A DNA stretch of 64,000 nt from Amycolatopsis solani (GCF_033441515.1 NZ_JAWQJT010000002.1:2542001-2606000), one strand, 5' to 3'. Shown: positions 44,504 through 53,640, counted from the stretch's first letter. A program made the numbers and translations. Notes: generated from the sequence alone by a model not told the origin.

Positions 44504-45441
44504 CGGACCCGCGCCTTCGGGTTCAGCCAGCCGTAGGCCAGGTCCACCACGAGGTTGACCGCGACGACGATCACCGTGAACACCACCACCACGCCCTGGA
44601 TCATCCGGATGTCGTGCAGGGAGGTGGCCTGGACGGCGAGCCCGCCCAGGCCCGGCATGGCGAAGACGGACTCCACGAAGACCGTCCCGCTCAGCAGCCC
44701 GATGAACGTCAGCCCGACGAGGGTCACCACCGGGATCGCCGCGTTGCGCAGCGCGTGGCGCAGCACCACCGACCCCTCGGGGACGCCGTGGGCGCGCAAC
44801 GCCGTCACGTAGTCGCGCGAGAGCGCGTCCAGCATCGCGTCCCGGGTCTGCTTGGCGAACACGGCGATCCCCGGCAGCGCCAGGGTCGCCACCGGCAGCA
44901 CCAGGCTGCGCGCCCACCCGGCGGGTGAGGTGCCGAAGGAGACGTACCCGGTGGCGGGCAGCAGCTGGACGGTGACCGCGAAGAGCGTCACCATCGTGAG
45001 CGCGAACCAGAAGCTGGGCAGCGCGTACCCGATCAGCGAAAGCACGTCGACGACCCGGCCGATCCGGCCACCGTGGACGGCGCTGACGACGCCGAGGGTG
45101 ACGCCGACGAACGCGGTCACCGCGGTGGCGCAGCCGATCAGCGACAGCGTGACGGGCAGCCGGCCGGCGATCTCGTCCGCCACGGAAAGCCCGCTGATCG
45201 GCGAGGTGCCGAGGTCGCCGTGCAGCGCGTCCCGCAGCCACTGCCCGTACTGGGCCAGCACGGGCTGGTCGAGGCCGAGCTGGTGGCGCAGCTGTTCGTA
45301 GGCCGGGGCGCTGAAGTTCTGGCCGAGGATGGCGCGGGCGAGGTCGCCGGGCGCGGCGGACTGCAGCAGGAACGCCGCCAGCGAAACGACGAAGACGAGC
45401 GCCACCGACACCACCAGGCGATGCGCGATCAACCGAAGCAT
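44500..45441 (-). CDS. oligopeptide-type ABC importer permease (DppB-like)
   Basis: A 313-residue permease with six helices, the APGDLARAILGQNFSAPAYEQL periplasmic segment and the EAA loop LRAHGVPEGSVVLRHALRNAAIP. It pairs with the DppC half of the fusion protein. ATG at 45441 overlaps the stop of the glycosidase gene by 13 bp, so import and glycosidase are made together. Confidence 0.92.
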   Translation of the reverse strand: MLRLIAHRLVVSVALVFVVSLAAFLLQSAAPGDLARAILGQNFSAPAYEQLRHQLGLDQPVLAQYGQWLRDALHGDLGTSPISGLSVADEIAGRLPVTLSLIGCATAVTAFVGVTLGVVSAVHGGRIGRVVDVLSLIGYALPSFWFALTMVTLFAVTVQLLPATGYVSFGTSPAGWARSLVLPVATLALPGIAVFAKQTRDAMLDALSRDYVTALRAHGVPEGSVVLRHALRNAAIPVVTLVGLTFIGLLSGTVFVESVFAMPGLGGLAVQATSLHDIRMIQGVVVVFTVIVVAVNLVVDLAYGWLNPKARVR

Positions 45442-46784
45442 GGCCGCAGCCCGTCCTTCCCGTCCCGCCGCTGGACGTCCAGGAACTGCCGGTACCACCG
45501 GTAGGACGCCTTGGGCGTGCGGGCGAGCGTCGTGAAGTCGACGTGCACCAGCCCGAAGCGGGGGCGGTAGCCGTGGTCCCATTCGAGGTTGTCGAGCAGC
45601 GACCAGACGTGGTAGCCGCGGATGTCCGAGCCCGCGTCGAGCGCGGCGCGGACCTGGCGCAGGCACTCCCGCAGGTAGGCGATGCGCGGCAGGTCCTCGA
45701 CCGAGCCGGTGCCGTCCGGCTCGTCCAGGCCGGCGTAGCCGTTCTCGGTGATCTGGATCGGCGGCAGGTCCGGGTAGGTGCGGCGCAGCCAGGCCAGCAG
45801 CGCCCCGAACCGCTCCGGGACCACCGGCCAGCCGAGCAGGTTCGTGCTCGCGCCGGGCACCGGCACGCGGGTGTAGCCGAACACCCCGGACTCCGACGCG
45901 GCGACGTGCGCGGGGGCGTACCAGTTGACCCCGACGAAATCGAGCGGCGCGGCCATGATGGCGCGGTCGGCGTCGCCCGCTTCGAGCACCGGCTTGCCGT
46001 CGAGGTGCGGGAAGTCCCCGCGCAGCAAGGGATCCAGGAACAGCCGGTCCTCGTAGGCCTCGGCCCGCGCGGCCGCGGCGACGTCCGCCGGCCGGTCGGT
46101 GGCCGGCGTCGTGCCGGCCAGGTTGAGGCTGATCCCGATCTCCGCGCCGGTGACGTGGGCCCGCAGGCGCGGGACGGCCAGGCCGTGCCCGAGCACCAGG
46201 TGGTGAGCGACCCGCAGCCCGTGGCGCCGCACCGGCGGCCCCGGCGGGCCGGTCAGCTCGGCGTGCATGACGGAAAGCGGTTCGTTGAGCGTGATCCAGC
46301 GCCGGACGCGGTCGCCGTAGCGGACGGCGAGCCCCTCGGCGTAGTCGGCGAAGCGGCTCGCGGTGTCGCGGTCGGCCCAGCCGCCGGCGTCCTCGATCGC
46401 CTGCGGGTGGTCCCAGTGGTAGACCGTGAGCATCGGCTCGATCCGCCGGGCCAGCAGCCCGTCGACCAGGCGGTCGTAGAAGTCCAGCCCGCGCCGGTTC
46501 CACCGGCCCCGGCCGGCGGGCTGGACCCGCGGCCAGGACACGGAAAACCGGTAGCTGCCGACGCCGAGCCCGGCCATCAGGTCGAGGTCCTCGGCCAGCC
46601 GGTGGTAGTGGTCGCAGGCGACGTCGCCGGTGGCGCCGCCGGCGAGGCCGCCCGGCCGGTGCGCCCGGGTGTCCCAGTTGGACGGTCCTTTCCCGTCGGC
46701 GTCCCACGCGCCTTCGATCTGGTAGGCGGCGGTGGCGACGCCCCACCGGAAGTACGGCGGGAACACCGGGTCCGGCTCGGTCAT
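45429..46784 (-). CDS. family 1 glycoside hydrolase (beta-glucosidase type)
   Basis: A 451-residue GH1 enzyme. Acid/base E168 in WITLNEP and nucleophile E347 in ITENGY are both present, with RWGVATAAYQIEGAW at the N-terminus and SLLDNLEWDHGY near the end for sugar binding. No signal peptide is seen, so it acts in the cytoplasm, probably on an imported glycoside. The gene lies inside the importer operon with an ATGA overlap to the binding-protein gene. With the glycosyltransferase at 40567 it could form an attach/remove pair for the same sugar (inference). Confidence 0.92.
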   Translation of the reverse strand: MTEPDPVFPPYFRWGVATAAYQIEGAWDADGKGPSNWDTRAHRPGGLAGGATGDVACDHYHRLAEDLDLMAGLGVGSYRFSVSWPRVQPAGRGRWNRRGLDFYDRLVDGLLARRIEPMLTVYHWDHPQAIEDAGGWADRDTASRFADYAEGLAVRYGDRVRRWITLNEPLSVMHAELTGPPGPPVRRHGLRVAHHLVLGHGLAVPRLRAHVTGAEIGISLNLAGTTPATDRPADVAAAARAEAYEDRLFLDPLLRGDFPHLDGKPVLEAGDADRAIMAAPLDFVGVNWYAPAHVAASESGVFGYTRVPVPGASTNLLGWPVVPERFGALLAWLRRTYPDLPPIQITENGYAGLDEPDGTGSVEDLPRIAYLRECLRQVRAALDAGSDIRGYHVWSLLDNLEWDHGYRPRFGLVHVDFTTLARTPKASYRWYRQFLDVQRRDGKDGLRPCFG

Positions 46785-48328
46785 GCCCGGTCCACCGGGT
46801 GCCAGGCGGCGACGCTGGGGAACGGCTTGCCGGGCACCGGGTCGACGCCCACGGTGTCGCGGTAGAACAGCAGCCCGGGGCTCAGGCACACCGGCAGGAA
46901 CCAGCCGAGCTCGACCACGCGCCGGACGATCTGTTTGTCGAGGGCGGGCCGGGTGGCGGCGTCGGCGGCCGCGGCCTGCCGGTCGAGGCGTTCCAGCTCG
47001 GGATCGCTGCTGTGGAACGGATTCATCCCGATCGCCTCCTTCAGCCAGAGCCCGCGGCCCATGAAGTAGGCGGGCAGCACGCCCCAGCCCATGCTGGAGG
47101 CCGGGTACTGGGTCAGCGCGGTGTTGGCGGTGGCGGGCTCCTTCGCCGCGATCCGCAGCGTGACCCCGATCTGCTTCAGGTCCGACGCGATGGCCTGGGC
47201 CAGGTCGCCGGGGAACGCGGGCGTGGACGGGATCACCACCGGCAGGTCGAAGCCGCCGGCGTGCCCGGCGTCGGCCAGCAGCTGCCGGGCCCGGCCGGGA
47301 TCGTGGGTGTAGAAGGGCTGTGCGCTGTAGCCGTCCTCGCCCGGCGCCGACGGCTGGTCGACGGGGATGCCGTATTCGCCGAGCAGGGCCGAGGTGATCT
47401 TGGCCCGGTCGACCGCGAAGTTGAGCGCCTGCCGGACCCGCACGTCGGCCAGCGGCGGCGACAGCGTGCCGGCCCGGTCGTTGAGCTGCAGGCCCATCAC
47501 GATGGCGGGGCTGGCCGCCACCGCGAACCCGGCGGCCTTCGCGCCGTCGGCGATGGCGTAGCTGCCGGCGACGACGTCGACCTGGCCGGTCTTGAGGGCG
47601 GCGAGGGCGGTGTTCTCGTTGGGCAGCACCTTGACGGTGATCTTGTCGTAGAACCGGCCCGCCGGGTTCCAATACTTCGGGCTGGGCCCGTAGGTGTAGT
47701 GGTCGTTGGCGACGGTTTCCCCGGGCAGGAGGACGTACGGCCCGGCGCCGGAGGTCCGGGTCGCGAGGTCCGCCGGCGCGGCGGCGCCCGCCGGGCTGAT
47801 CACGTCGCCGGCGAGGAAGTCCTGGGTGAACAGCGTCGGCAGGAGCGGGTGCGGCTGGTCGAGCGTCAGGCGCAGCACCAGCGGTTCCGGCGTGGTCATC
47901 GTGGCGATCGGGGCGAGGAACGCCGCGGCTTGCCCGGCGGACCGGCGGAAGTGCTCGATGCTGGTCTTCAGGCCCTCGGCGGTCAGCGGTGTGCCGTCGC
48001 TGAAGGTCACGCCGCTGCGCAGGGTGAGTTCGAAGGCGGTGTTGCCGGTGCCCAGGTAGCGCCACGCCGTCGCGAGCCGGGGCTGGTAGCTGCCGTCGGC
48101 CGCCCGGTAGATCAGCGGGTCGTAGGCGGGTTGCAGGAAGAACTGCGACTCCCCGCCCGCCTTCGCCGGGTCGAGGCTGGTCGGCGGCCAGTACTGGCCG
48201 ATGCGCAGGGTGCGGTCCGCGGCGGGCGGACCGGCCGGCCCGCCGCACGCGCCGGCGGCCAGGCCGGCGGCGAGCAGCAGGCCGCCGACGGTGAAGTCGC
48301 GGCGGGAAAGGACGGCAGGGGAGGACAT
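46781..48328 (-). CDS. oligopeptide-type ABC substrate-binding lipoprotein
   Basis: A 515-residue family 5 solute-binding protein. The signal combines a twin-arginine motif (SRRDFTVGG) with a lipobox LAAGAC ending at C28, so it is a Tat-exported lipoprotein. The core starts RTLRIGQYWPPTSLDPAK and has LRSGVTFSDGTPLTA and VRQALNFAVDRAKI, typical of dipeptide, oligopeptide and some oligosaccharide binders. Neighbouring glycosidase and hydrolase genes suggest the ligand is a glycoside or acyl-peptide. Its stop overlaps the glycosidase ATG. Confidence 0.92.
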   Translation of the reverse strand: MSSPAVLSRRDFTVGGLLLAAGLAAGACGGPAGPPAADRTLRIGQYWPPTSLDPAKAGGESQFFLQPAYDPLIYRAADGSYQPRLATAWRYLGTGNTAFELTLRSGVTFSDGTPLTAEGLKTSIEHFRRSAGQAAAFLAPIATMTTPEPLVLRLTLDQPHPLLPTLFTQDFLAGDVISPAGAAAPADLATRTSGAGPYVLLPGETVANDHYTYGPSPKYWNPAGRFYDKITVKVLPNENTALAALKTGQVDVVAGSYAIADGAKAAGFAVAASPAIVMGLQLNDRAGTLSPPLADVRVRQALNFAVDRAKITSALLGEYGIPVDQPSAPGEDGYSAQPFYTHDPGRARQLLADAGHAGGFDLPVVIPSTPAFPGDLAQAIASDLKQIGVTLRIAAKEPATANTALTQYPASSMGWGVLPAYFMGRGLWLKEAIGMNPFHSSDPELERLDRQAAAADAATRPALDKQIVRRVVELGWFLPVCLSPGLLFYRDTVGVDPVPGKPFPSVAAWHPVDRA

Positions 48329-48358
48329 GGAGCACCTTTCGCTTCAGGACCGGCGGGT

Positions 48359-50227
48359 TCAGCCGCGCCAGTGCCGGTCGAGCAGGGAAACGCCGTCCTG
48401 GACGACCTTTCCGCGGGCGTCGAGGGTGGTCGCGGTCGCGGTGACCGAGACCTCGACGACGACGTGGGCGCCGGTCGCGGTGTCGACGGTGCCGGTGATG
48501 CGGCCGGTGACGGTCGACTCGGCGGGGTCGAGCCGGTGCGCCGTGGCGACGAGTTCCTGGTCCACGCTCAGGGTGTGCCGTCCGCCGGGCACGTCCTCGG
48601 GCCGGATCCGGTTGCCGCCCGCCAGGCGCAGGGAAACCGTTTCGCGCAGCAGGTCTTCGGTGACCTCCCAGGACGCTTCCGCTCCGGCAGGGCCGGCCGG
48701 CTGCTCTTCGAGGTCCGCGAGCGCGGGCTCGGCCGGTTCCGGCATCGGGCACGCTTTCCCGCGGGTGGCGTCCGCGAGCGGGAGCGTGAGCGTGTGGGCC
48801 TCCGGCCACCCGTCGGGCGGCTCCTGCGGCCACACGCGGGGGAAGTCGCCGGGGGCGACGACGACCCGGATCCGGTGGCCCGCCGCGACTTCGTAGGCGG
48901 TCGGGTTCAGCGGCACGGTCAGGTCGCCGTCCGCTTCGCCCGCGCAGGCGAGGCCCGCGGAGATCAGCACCGACCGCCCGGCGGGGTCGACGTCGGTCAG
49001 TTTCACCGACACCCGCGGCCACCCCCTGGTGAGCGTGACCGACGGCCGGCCGGCGATGAGCCACGGCCGGGACAGCGGCGGCGAGGTGTGGCAGAGGCTG
49101 CGGCTGTCGTCGCCGTGCTGGTCCATGGGCAGCCCGAACTGCCCGGCGGGGGTCGACCACAGCCCGGACTGCAGGCCGGTGGCCGGATCCGGCTCGGGCG
49201 GCGCGGACCGCTGCCAGCCGGCGAGGTCTTCGATCCGCACGGTGCTTTCGGGTGGCCAGGAATCGAAGCCGAGCCAGCGCGGCCGCGCGCCCTGCGCGTA
49301 CACCCGGACTTCGGGGGTGTCCTCGCCCGCGCCGGCGCCGAGCAGCCAGCGGTCCCACCACGACCGGGCGATCTCGAGGAAGTCGATCGGCGTCACCGGG
49401 CACTCCTGCGGCATGACGTGCATCCACGGCCCGGCGATCAGGGCCTTGGTGCCGCGGAGCTCTTCGTACGCGCGAACCGCGCCGTCGACGAAGAGATCCC
49501 GCCAGCCGGCGACGCACAGGGCCGGGACCGCCACGGCGGCGACGTCGATCCGGCGCCGGGGCCAGACCGGCGATCCCGGGCCGTTGCGGAAGAGGTCGAG
49601 GACGTAGGGCGCGAAGGTCAGGCGGCGGTGCCAGCGCGCCTGCTCGTCCGGGTCGGCGAAGTCGTCCACCGGGGGCAGGAGCTGGTTGAACAACGTGCTC
49701 ACCGACCAGGACGCCAGTGGCGAGAACGCGCCGCGCGTCCCGCCCGGGTGGACGAACTGGTGCCCGGGATCGGTCGGGCCTTCGAGCGCGATGACCGCGC
49801 GCAGGGCCGCCGGTCGCCGGGCGGCGGCGCGCAGGGTGGTGATGGCCCCGTAGGACCCGCCCCACATGCCGACCGCGCCGGTGCACCACTCCTGCGCGGC
49901 GCCCCAGCGGATGGCGTCGAGCGCGTCGTCGGCTTCGCCGGGGTCGAACGGCGGCCGCTGGACGCCGTCGGACGAGCCGGTGCCGAGCAGGTCGACGAGC
50001 AGGGACGCGTAGCCGCGCTCGGCGAACCAGCGTTCGGTGGGCGAGCCGTTGAGCGCCGCGACGTCCCGCCGGTAGGGCAGGACGGTGACCAGCAGCGGGA
50101 ACGGGCCCGGGCCGTCGGGCAGGAACAGGTCGGCCGAAAGCGTGACTCCCGGCTCGGGCGTGGGAATCCGGACGTCGCGCCGGAGCACGACTTCGTGGCG
50201 CCGGTCAGTGTCCGTGCGTGCAGGCAT
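48359..50227 (-). CDS. CocE/NonD-family serine hydrolase (second copy)
   Basis: A 622-residue homologue of the hydrolase at 37392. S125 in GGSYGA is the nucleophile; GWRDLFVDG and AGPWMHVMP hold the Asp and His. The C-terminal jelly-roll domain is full length. No signal peptide. ATG at 50227 with GGAGG upstream opens the minus-strand importer operon, 30 bp before the binding-protein gene. Because one copy lies in the biosynthetic operon and one in the uptake operon, they may work on related bonds, one forming or trimming and one breaking. Confidence 0.9.
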   Translation of the reverse strand: MPARTDTDRRHEVVLRRDVRIPTPEPGVTLSADLFLPDGPGPFPLLVTVLPYRRDVAALNGSPTERWFAERGYASLLVDLLGTGSSDGVQRPPFDPGEADDALDAIRWGAAQEWCTGAVGMWGGSYGAITTLRAAARRPAALRAVIALEGPTDPGHQFVHPGGTRGAFSPLASWSVSTLFNQLLPPVDDFADPDEQARWHRRLTFAPYVLDLFRNGPGSPVWPRRRIDVAAVAVPALCVAGWRDLFVDGAVRAYEELRGTKALIAGPWMHVMPQECPVTPIDFLEIARSWWDRWLLGAGAGEDTPEVRVYAQGARPRWLGFDSWPPESTVRIEDLAGWQRSAPPEPDPATGLQSGLWSTPAGQFGLPMDQHGDDSRSLCHTSPPLSRPWLIAGRPSVTLTRGWPRVSVKLTDVDPAGRSVLISAGLACAGEADGDLTVPLNPTAYEVAAGHRIRVVVAPGDFPRVWPQEPPDGWPEAHTLTLPLADATRGKACPMPEPAEPALADLEEQPAGPAGAEASWEVTEDLLRETVSLRLAGGNRIRPEDVPGGRHTLSVDQELVATAHRLDPAESTVTGRITGTVDTATGAHVVVEVSVTATATTLDARGKVVQDGVSLLDRHWRG

Positions 50228-50255
50228 CGCCGCCTCCGCTTTCGCCGGAAGGAGT

Positions 50256-50293
50256 GGGTACTAGATCGAATACTTCAGTACCCGATTTCGTAC
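50256..50293. promoter_or_regulatory. probable TetR operator before the hydrolase/importer operon
   Basis: The stretch holds a 7-bp inverted repeat GGGTACT/AGTACCC (50256-50262, 50277-50283) and, overlapping it, GTACCCGATTTCGTAC (50278-50293). The latter recurs with one mismatch at 51027-51042 upstream of the tetR gene. It lies 29-66 bp before the operon start, where a repressor would block transcription. Confidence 0.6.
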
Positions 50294-50342
50294 GTTAGAC
50301 ACAGACGACGCGACCGCGCAAGCCCTGGCGGAGGTGAGGCCG

Positions 50343-50975
50343 CTACTTCCCGGCCTGGTTGGTCAACGCGGCGAGCACCAGCGCCCCGAGTTCGGTGTAG
50401 GCGTCGGCCATGGACAGTCCCGACCGGTCCAGCAGCTCGCCGTGCTGGATGCCGTCGATGAGCAGGCTGACCGCGGCACCGACGAAGTCCGCGTTGACGG
50501 CGCGGAACGCGCCCGAAGCCACACCGTCCTGAATGGACTCCCGCACGCGGTGCGCGGCGGCCAGCGAATGCCGGGCGTACAGCTCGGTGGTGGCTTCGAA
50601 CGTGAGCAGGTCCGCGTAGCACTCCGGCGACATCCGGCGCAGCTCGGAGCCCAGTCCGGCCAGGTACTCGGCGATGCGCTGCGGGGGATCGGTGATCGGC
50701 CCGACCTTCTCCTCGACCCGGGCGGTCGCCTCCTGGAAGAAGTGCCGGACGGCGACGACGACGAGCTGTTCCTTGCTGCCGGCCACCGCGTAGAGCGTCG
50801 ACTTCGAACACTGCAGCCTGCTGGCCAGGTCGTCGACGGTCAGCCGGGCGAAGCCCTCGTCCAGGAAAAGCCGTTCCAGGCGCAGGATCAGTTCCTCGCG
50901 CTTGGTGTCGGACATGCGTCGGCTTCGCGCCGTGCGCGCTCCCGGTGGCGTCATCCAAGGTGGCTTCGCGGTCAT
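50343..50975 (-). CDS. TetR-family regulator
   Basis: A 210-residue regulator. The N-terminal helix-turn-helix is clear (LILRLERLFLDEGFARLTVDDLASRLQCSKSTLYAVAGSKEQLV); the ligand domain follows at about 95-210. ATG at 50975 is chosen; internal starts at 50954 and 50916 lose only non-domain residues. It is upstream of the importer operon on the same strand, and a shared 16-bp operator motif before both units supports joint autoregulated control. Confidence 0.88.
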   Translation of the reverse strand: MTAKPPWMTPPGARTARSRRMSDTKREELILRLERLFLDEGFARLTVDDLASRLQCSKSTLYAVAGSKEQLVVVAVRHFFQEATARVEEKVGPITDPPQRIAEYLAGLGSELRRMSPECYADLLTFEATTELYARHSLAAAHRVRESIQDGVASGAFRAVNADFVGAAVSLLIDGIQHGELLDRSGLSMADAYTELGALVLAALTNQAGK

Positions 50976-51026
50976 GGTTCCGTAGCCTCGCACACGCCCG
51001 GGTTCGAGGCGGCGCGCGGTACCACC

Positions 51027-51042
51027 GTACCCTATTTCGTAC
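51027..51042. promoter_or_regulatory. probable TetR operator before tetR
   Basis: GTACCCTATTTCGTAC differs at one base from 50278-50293. An additional GTAC half-site lies 8 bp upstream (51019). The site is in the 69-bp gap between the tetR start and the stop of the GAF-LuxR gene, fitting autorepression. Confidence 0.6.
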
Positions 51043-51044
51043 CG

Positions 51045-51893
51045 TCACGGGAGAAGGCCGAAGCGGCGGGCGGTGACCACGGCCTCCATCCGGCTGCGGG
51101 CCACGAGCTTGCGCATGGTGCTGCGCAGGTAGCTCTTCACCGTTTCCCCGGTGATCCCGAGATCCTCCGCGATCTGGTGGTTGGTCCAGCCGAGGGCCAC
51201 GCACGCGAGCACGTCGAGCTCCCGTGCCGACAGCGCCGGCCCGGTCGGGGTCCGCGCCGGCCGGCCGGAGACGGCCGAGAGCGTTTCGCAGACCGCGCGG
51301 ACGCGGCCGCGCAGCACCGGGTCCTCGAGGCTCTGGGTGAGGAGCCGGAGTTCGGCGTAGGCCTCGCGGACGAGCTCCCAGTGCGGGCGGTGGCAGTCGG
51401 TCGCGTCGTAGCGGTCCAGCCAGGCCAGCCGCCGGGTCACCTCGTCGCGCACGGCCAGGCCCTGTTCGAGCTCGCGGGCCGACTCCACGACGGACTGCAC
51501 CACGCGGTCGCCCAGCGGCACCGGGCTGCGCACCGCGCCGTAGAGCACGCCGCGGACGGTGCGCGCCACGACCACCGGCACGGCGACCATCGCGCGCAGC
51601 CCCTCGGCCACGATGATGTGGTCGTAGTGGTGGCTGATCCCGGTCGAGCGCACGTAGTCGTCGACGACGACCGGCCGCCGCTGCGCCACCGCCTTCCCGC
51701 CGAGCCCGCGCCCGTACTCGAGGCTGACCCCCCGCAGCGCCCCCGTGTTCGGGCCGGCGAGCTGGCTCAGCTTCACCTGCCGGCCCGAGCCCACTTCGCC
51801 CCCGAACGTCAGCGGCAGGCCGGTCGCGTCCCGCATCCGGGCGAGCGCGCGGTGGATCTCCGGGCGGTCGTCGGCCGTGGCGTTCGGGTTCAC
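51045..51893 (-). CDS. GAF-LuxR transcriptional regulator
   Basis: A 282-residue regulator. A GAF-like sensor spans about 25-160 (GLPLTFGGEVGSGRQVKLSQ, LGGKAVAQRRPVVVDDYVRS) and a LuxR helix-turn-helix ends the protein (LSARELDVLACVALGWTNHQIAEDLGITGETVKSYLRSTM). GTG at 51893 follows GAGGAGG. It is divergent from the acyl-CoA synthetase gene, which it probably controls; GAF-LuxR proteins paired with acyl-CoA ligases are common in actinobacteria. The effector might be an aromatic or acyl compound. Confidence 0.85.
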   Translation of the reverse strand: MNPNATADDRPEIHRALARMRDATGLPLTFGGEVGSGRQVKLSQLAGPNTGALRGVSLEYGRGLGGKAVAQRRPVVVDDYVRSTGISHHYDHIIVAEGLRAMVAVPVVVARTVRGVLYGAVRSPVPLGDRVVQSVVESARELEQGLAVRDEVTRRLAWLDRYDATDCHRPHWELVREAYAELRLLTQSLEDPVLRGRVRAVCETLSAVSGRPARTPTGPALSARELDVLACVALGWTNHQIAEDLGITGETVKSYLRSTMRKLVARSRMEAVVTARRFGLLP

Positions 51894-52026
51894 GCCTGCC
51901 TCCTCGGGAACGTCGCGCGCTGGTCCCGTTCCCCTCAGCCGGGGGTAGCTGGGTCTCCGCCGCGATGGGACATTTTTGCCACGGTACGGCACCGCGGCGG
52001 TACCGCGCAGGTCCCGGGAGGCCCTC

Positions 52027-53640
52027 ATGACGAGCATCCGACGCCACGTCGAGGATCTGGTCTCGCGGTTCGACCACCCGCGGGCCCGTGCCGCCGAGCT
52101 GCTGTGCGACCGGCACCCCGCGGACGCCGTGGCGTTCACCGTCGTCGAGCCGGACCTTTCCCGGCGCGACTGGACTTTCGGCGAGCTGCGAACCCGCTCC
52201 GCGCGGCTGGCCACGGCGCTGGCCGACCTCGGCGCCGGCCCGGGCGACCGCGTCGCGACGCTGCTGGGCAAGTCGGCGGACCTCGTCGTGACGCTGCTCG
52301 CGATCTGGCGGATCGGCGCCGTGCACGTGCCGCTGTTCACCGCGCTGGCCCCGCCGGCGATCGCCACCCGGCTCGCGGGCAGCGGCGCGCGGATCGTGGT
52401 CACCGAACCCGCGCAACGGGCGAAACTCGGCCCCAGCGAAGACATCCCGGCGGCGTGGCGGCTGACCGTGATCACCGCCGGCGCCGCCGGGGACCAGCGC
52501 GGCGACCACCGTTTCGAGCGGCTGCTCCAGGCACCCGAACAGCCGGTGCCGGTGGCGATGGGCGGGGAGGCGACCCTCGTCGAGCTCTACACCTCGGGCA
52601 CGACCGGGCCGGCCAAGGGCGTGCCCGTGCCGCTGTGGGCGGTGGCGTCGATGCTGGCCTACCAGGAGTTCGGGCTGGACCACCAGGAGACCGACGTCTT
52701 CTGGAACGCCGCCGACCCCGGCTGGGCCTACGGCCTCTACCACGCGATCATCGGCCCGCTCGGCCTCGGGCGGCGCTCGCTGATGCTCCACAGTGGATTC
52801 TCCGCCCGGCTCACCTGGGCGGTCCTCGGCGCCTTCCGCGTCACCAACTTCACCGCCGGGCCGACGGTCTACCGCGCGCTGCGCGCCGCGGAGGACCTGG
52901 CGCCGCCGGACCTGTTGCTGCGGCACTGTTCGTCGGCGGGGGAGCCGCTGCCTGCCGACGTGAGCGCGTGGGCGGAGCGCGCGCTCGGCGTGCCGGTCCT
53001 GGACCACTACGGCCAGACGGAACTGGGCATGGCCGTCGCCAACGCCTGGCACCCCGGCCTGCGGGCCGAGCGGCGCCCCGGGTCGATGGGCCGCGCCCTG
53101 CCCGGCTGGCGCCTCGACGTGCTGCGCCCGGAGACGGCGGAGCCCGCGGCGCCCGGGGAGCGCGGGCGGCTCGCCGTCGACCTGGCCGCCAGCCCGCTGA
53201 TGTGGTTCAGCGGGTATCGGGGCGCGCCCGGGCGCACGGCCGAGCGGTTCACCGCGGACCGCCGCTGGTACCTCACCGGGGACACCGCCGCGCGGGACGA
53301 CGAAGGCAACTTCCACTTCACCGCGCGCGACGACGACGTCATCCTGATGGCGGGCTACCGGATCGGACCGTCCGAAGTGGAATCGGTGCTGCTGGCCCAC
53401 CCGGCCGTCACCGAAGCCGCCGTCGTCGGCGTCCCGGACGACCTGCGCGGCGAGGTCGTCGCCGCCCACGTCGTCGTGCGCCCCGGCCACGACGCCGGGC
53501 CGGCGCTGGCCGCCGAACTGCAGGCGCTGGTGAAGGCGCGCTTCGCCGCGCACGCCTACCCGCGGATCGTCCGCTTCGTCGCGGAACTGCCGAGAACGCC
53601 GAGCGGCAAGCTCCAGCGGTCCGCCCTGCGCTCGCGATAG
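52027..53640 (+). CDS. acyl-CoA synthetase (AMP-forming)
   Basis: A 537-residue ANL-superfamily ligase of the acetyl/medium-chain acyl-CoA type. Motifs in order: YTSGTTGPAKG (phosphate loop), DHYGQTELG, YLTGDTA with the adenylate Asp, and the catalytic C-terminal lysine in RTPSGKLQR. It makes acyl-CoA from a free acid, ATP and CoA. ATG at 52027 has GGGAGG upstream. Divergent from the GAF-LuxR gene. It could supply the CoA starter for the KAS III enzymes 13-22 kb away, but may be a separate catabolic gene. Confidence 0.9.
   Translation: MTSIRRHVEDLVSRFDHPRARAAELLCDRHPADAVAFTVVEPDLSRRDWTFGELRTRSARLATALADLGAGPGDRVATLLGKSADLVVTLLAIWRIGAVHVPLFTALAPPAIATRLAGSGARIVVTEPAQRAKLGPSEDIPAAWRLTVITAGAAGDQRGDHRFERLLQAPEQPVPVAMGGEATLVELYTSGTTGPAKGVPVPLWAVASMLAYQEFGLDHQETDVFWNAADPGWAYGLYHAIIGPLGLGRRSLMLHSGFSARLTWAVLGAFRVTNFTAGPTVYRALRAAEDLAPPDLLLRHCSSAGEPLPADVSAWAERALGVPVLDHYGQTELGMAVANAWHPGLRAERRPGSMGRALPGWRLDVLRPETAEPAAPGERGRLAVDLAASPLMWFSGYRGAPGRTAERFTADRRWYLTGDTAARDDEGNFHFTARDDDVILMAGYRIGPSEVESVLLAHPAVTEAAVVGVPDDLRGEVVAAHVVVRPGHDAGPALAAELQALVKARFAAHAYPRIVRFVAELPRTPSGKLQRSALRSR

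Noticed and set aside
42626..44536. A 636-codon plus-strand frame
   Set aside because: Antisense to the permease/ATPase fusion with its Walker and signature motifs; composition is not protein-like.
46799..50461. A 1220-codon open frame on the plus strand
   Set aside because: It is antisense to the glycosidase/importer operon. Its product is Arg/Gly/Asp/Pro-rich with no domains, while the minus strand encodes clear motifs; long mirror frames are expected at this GC content.
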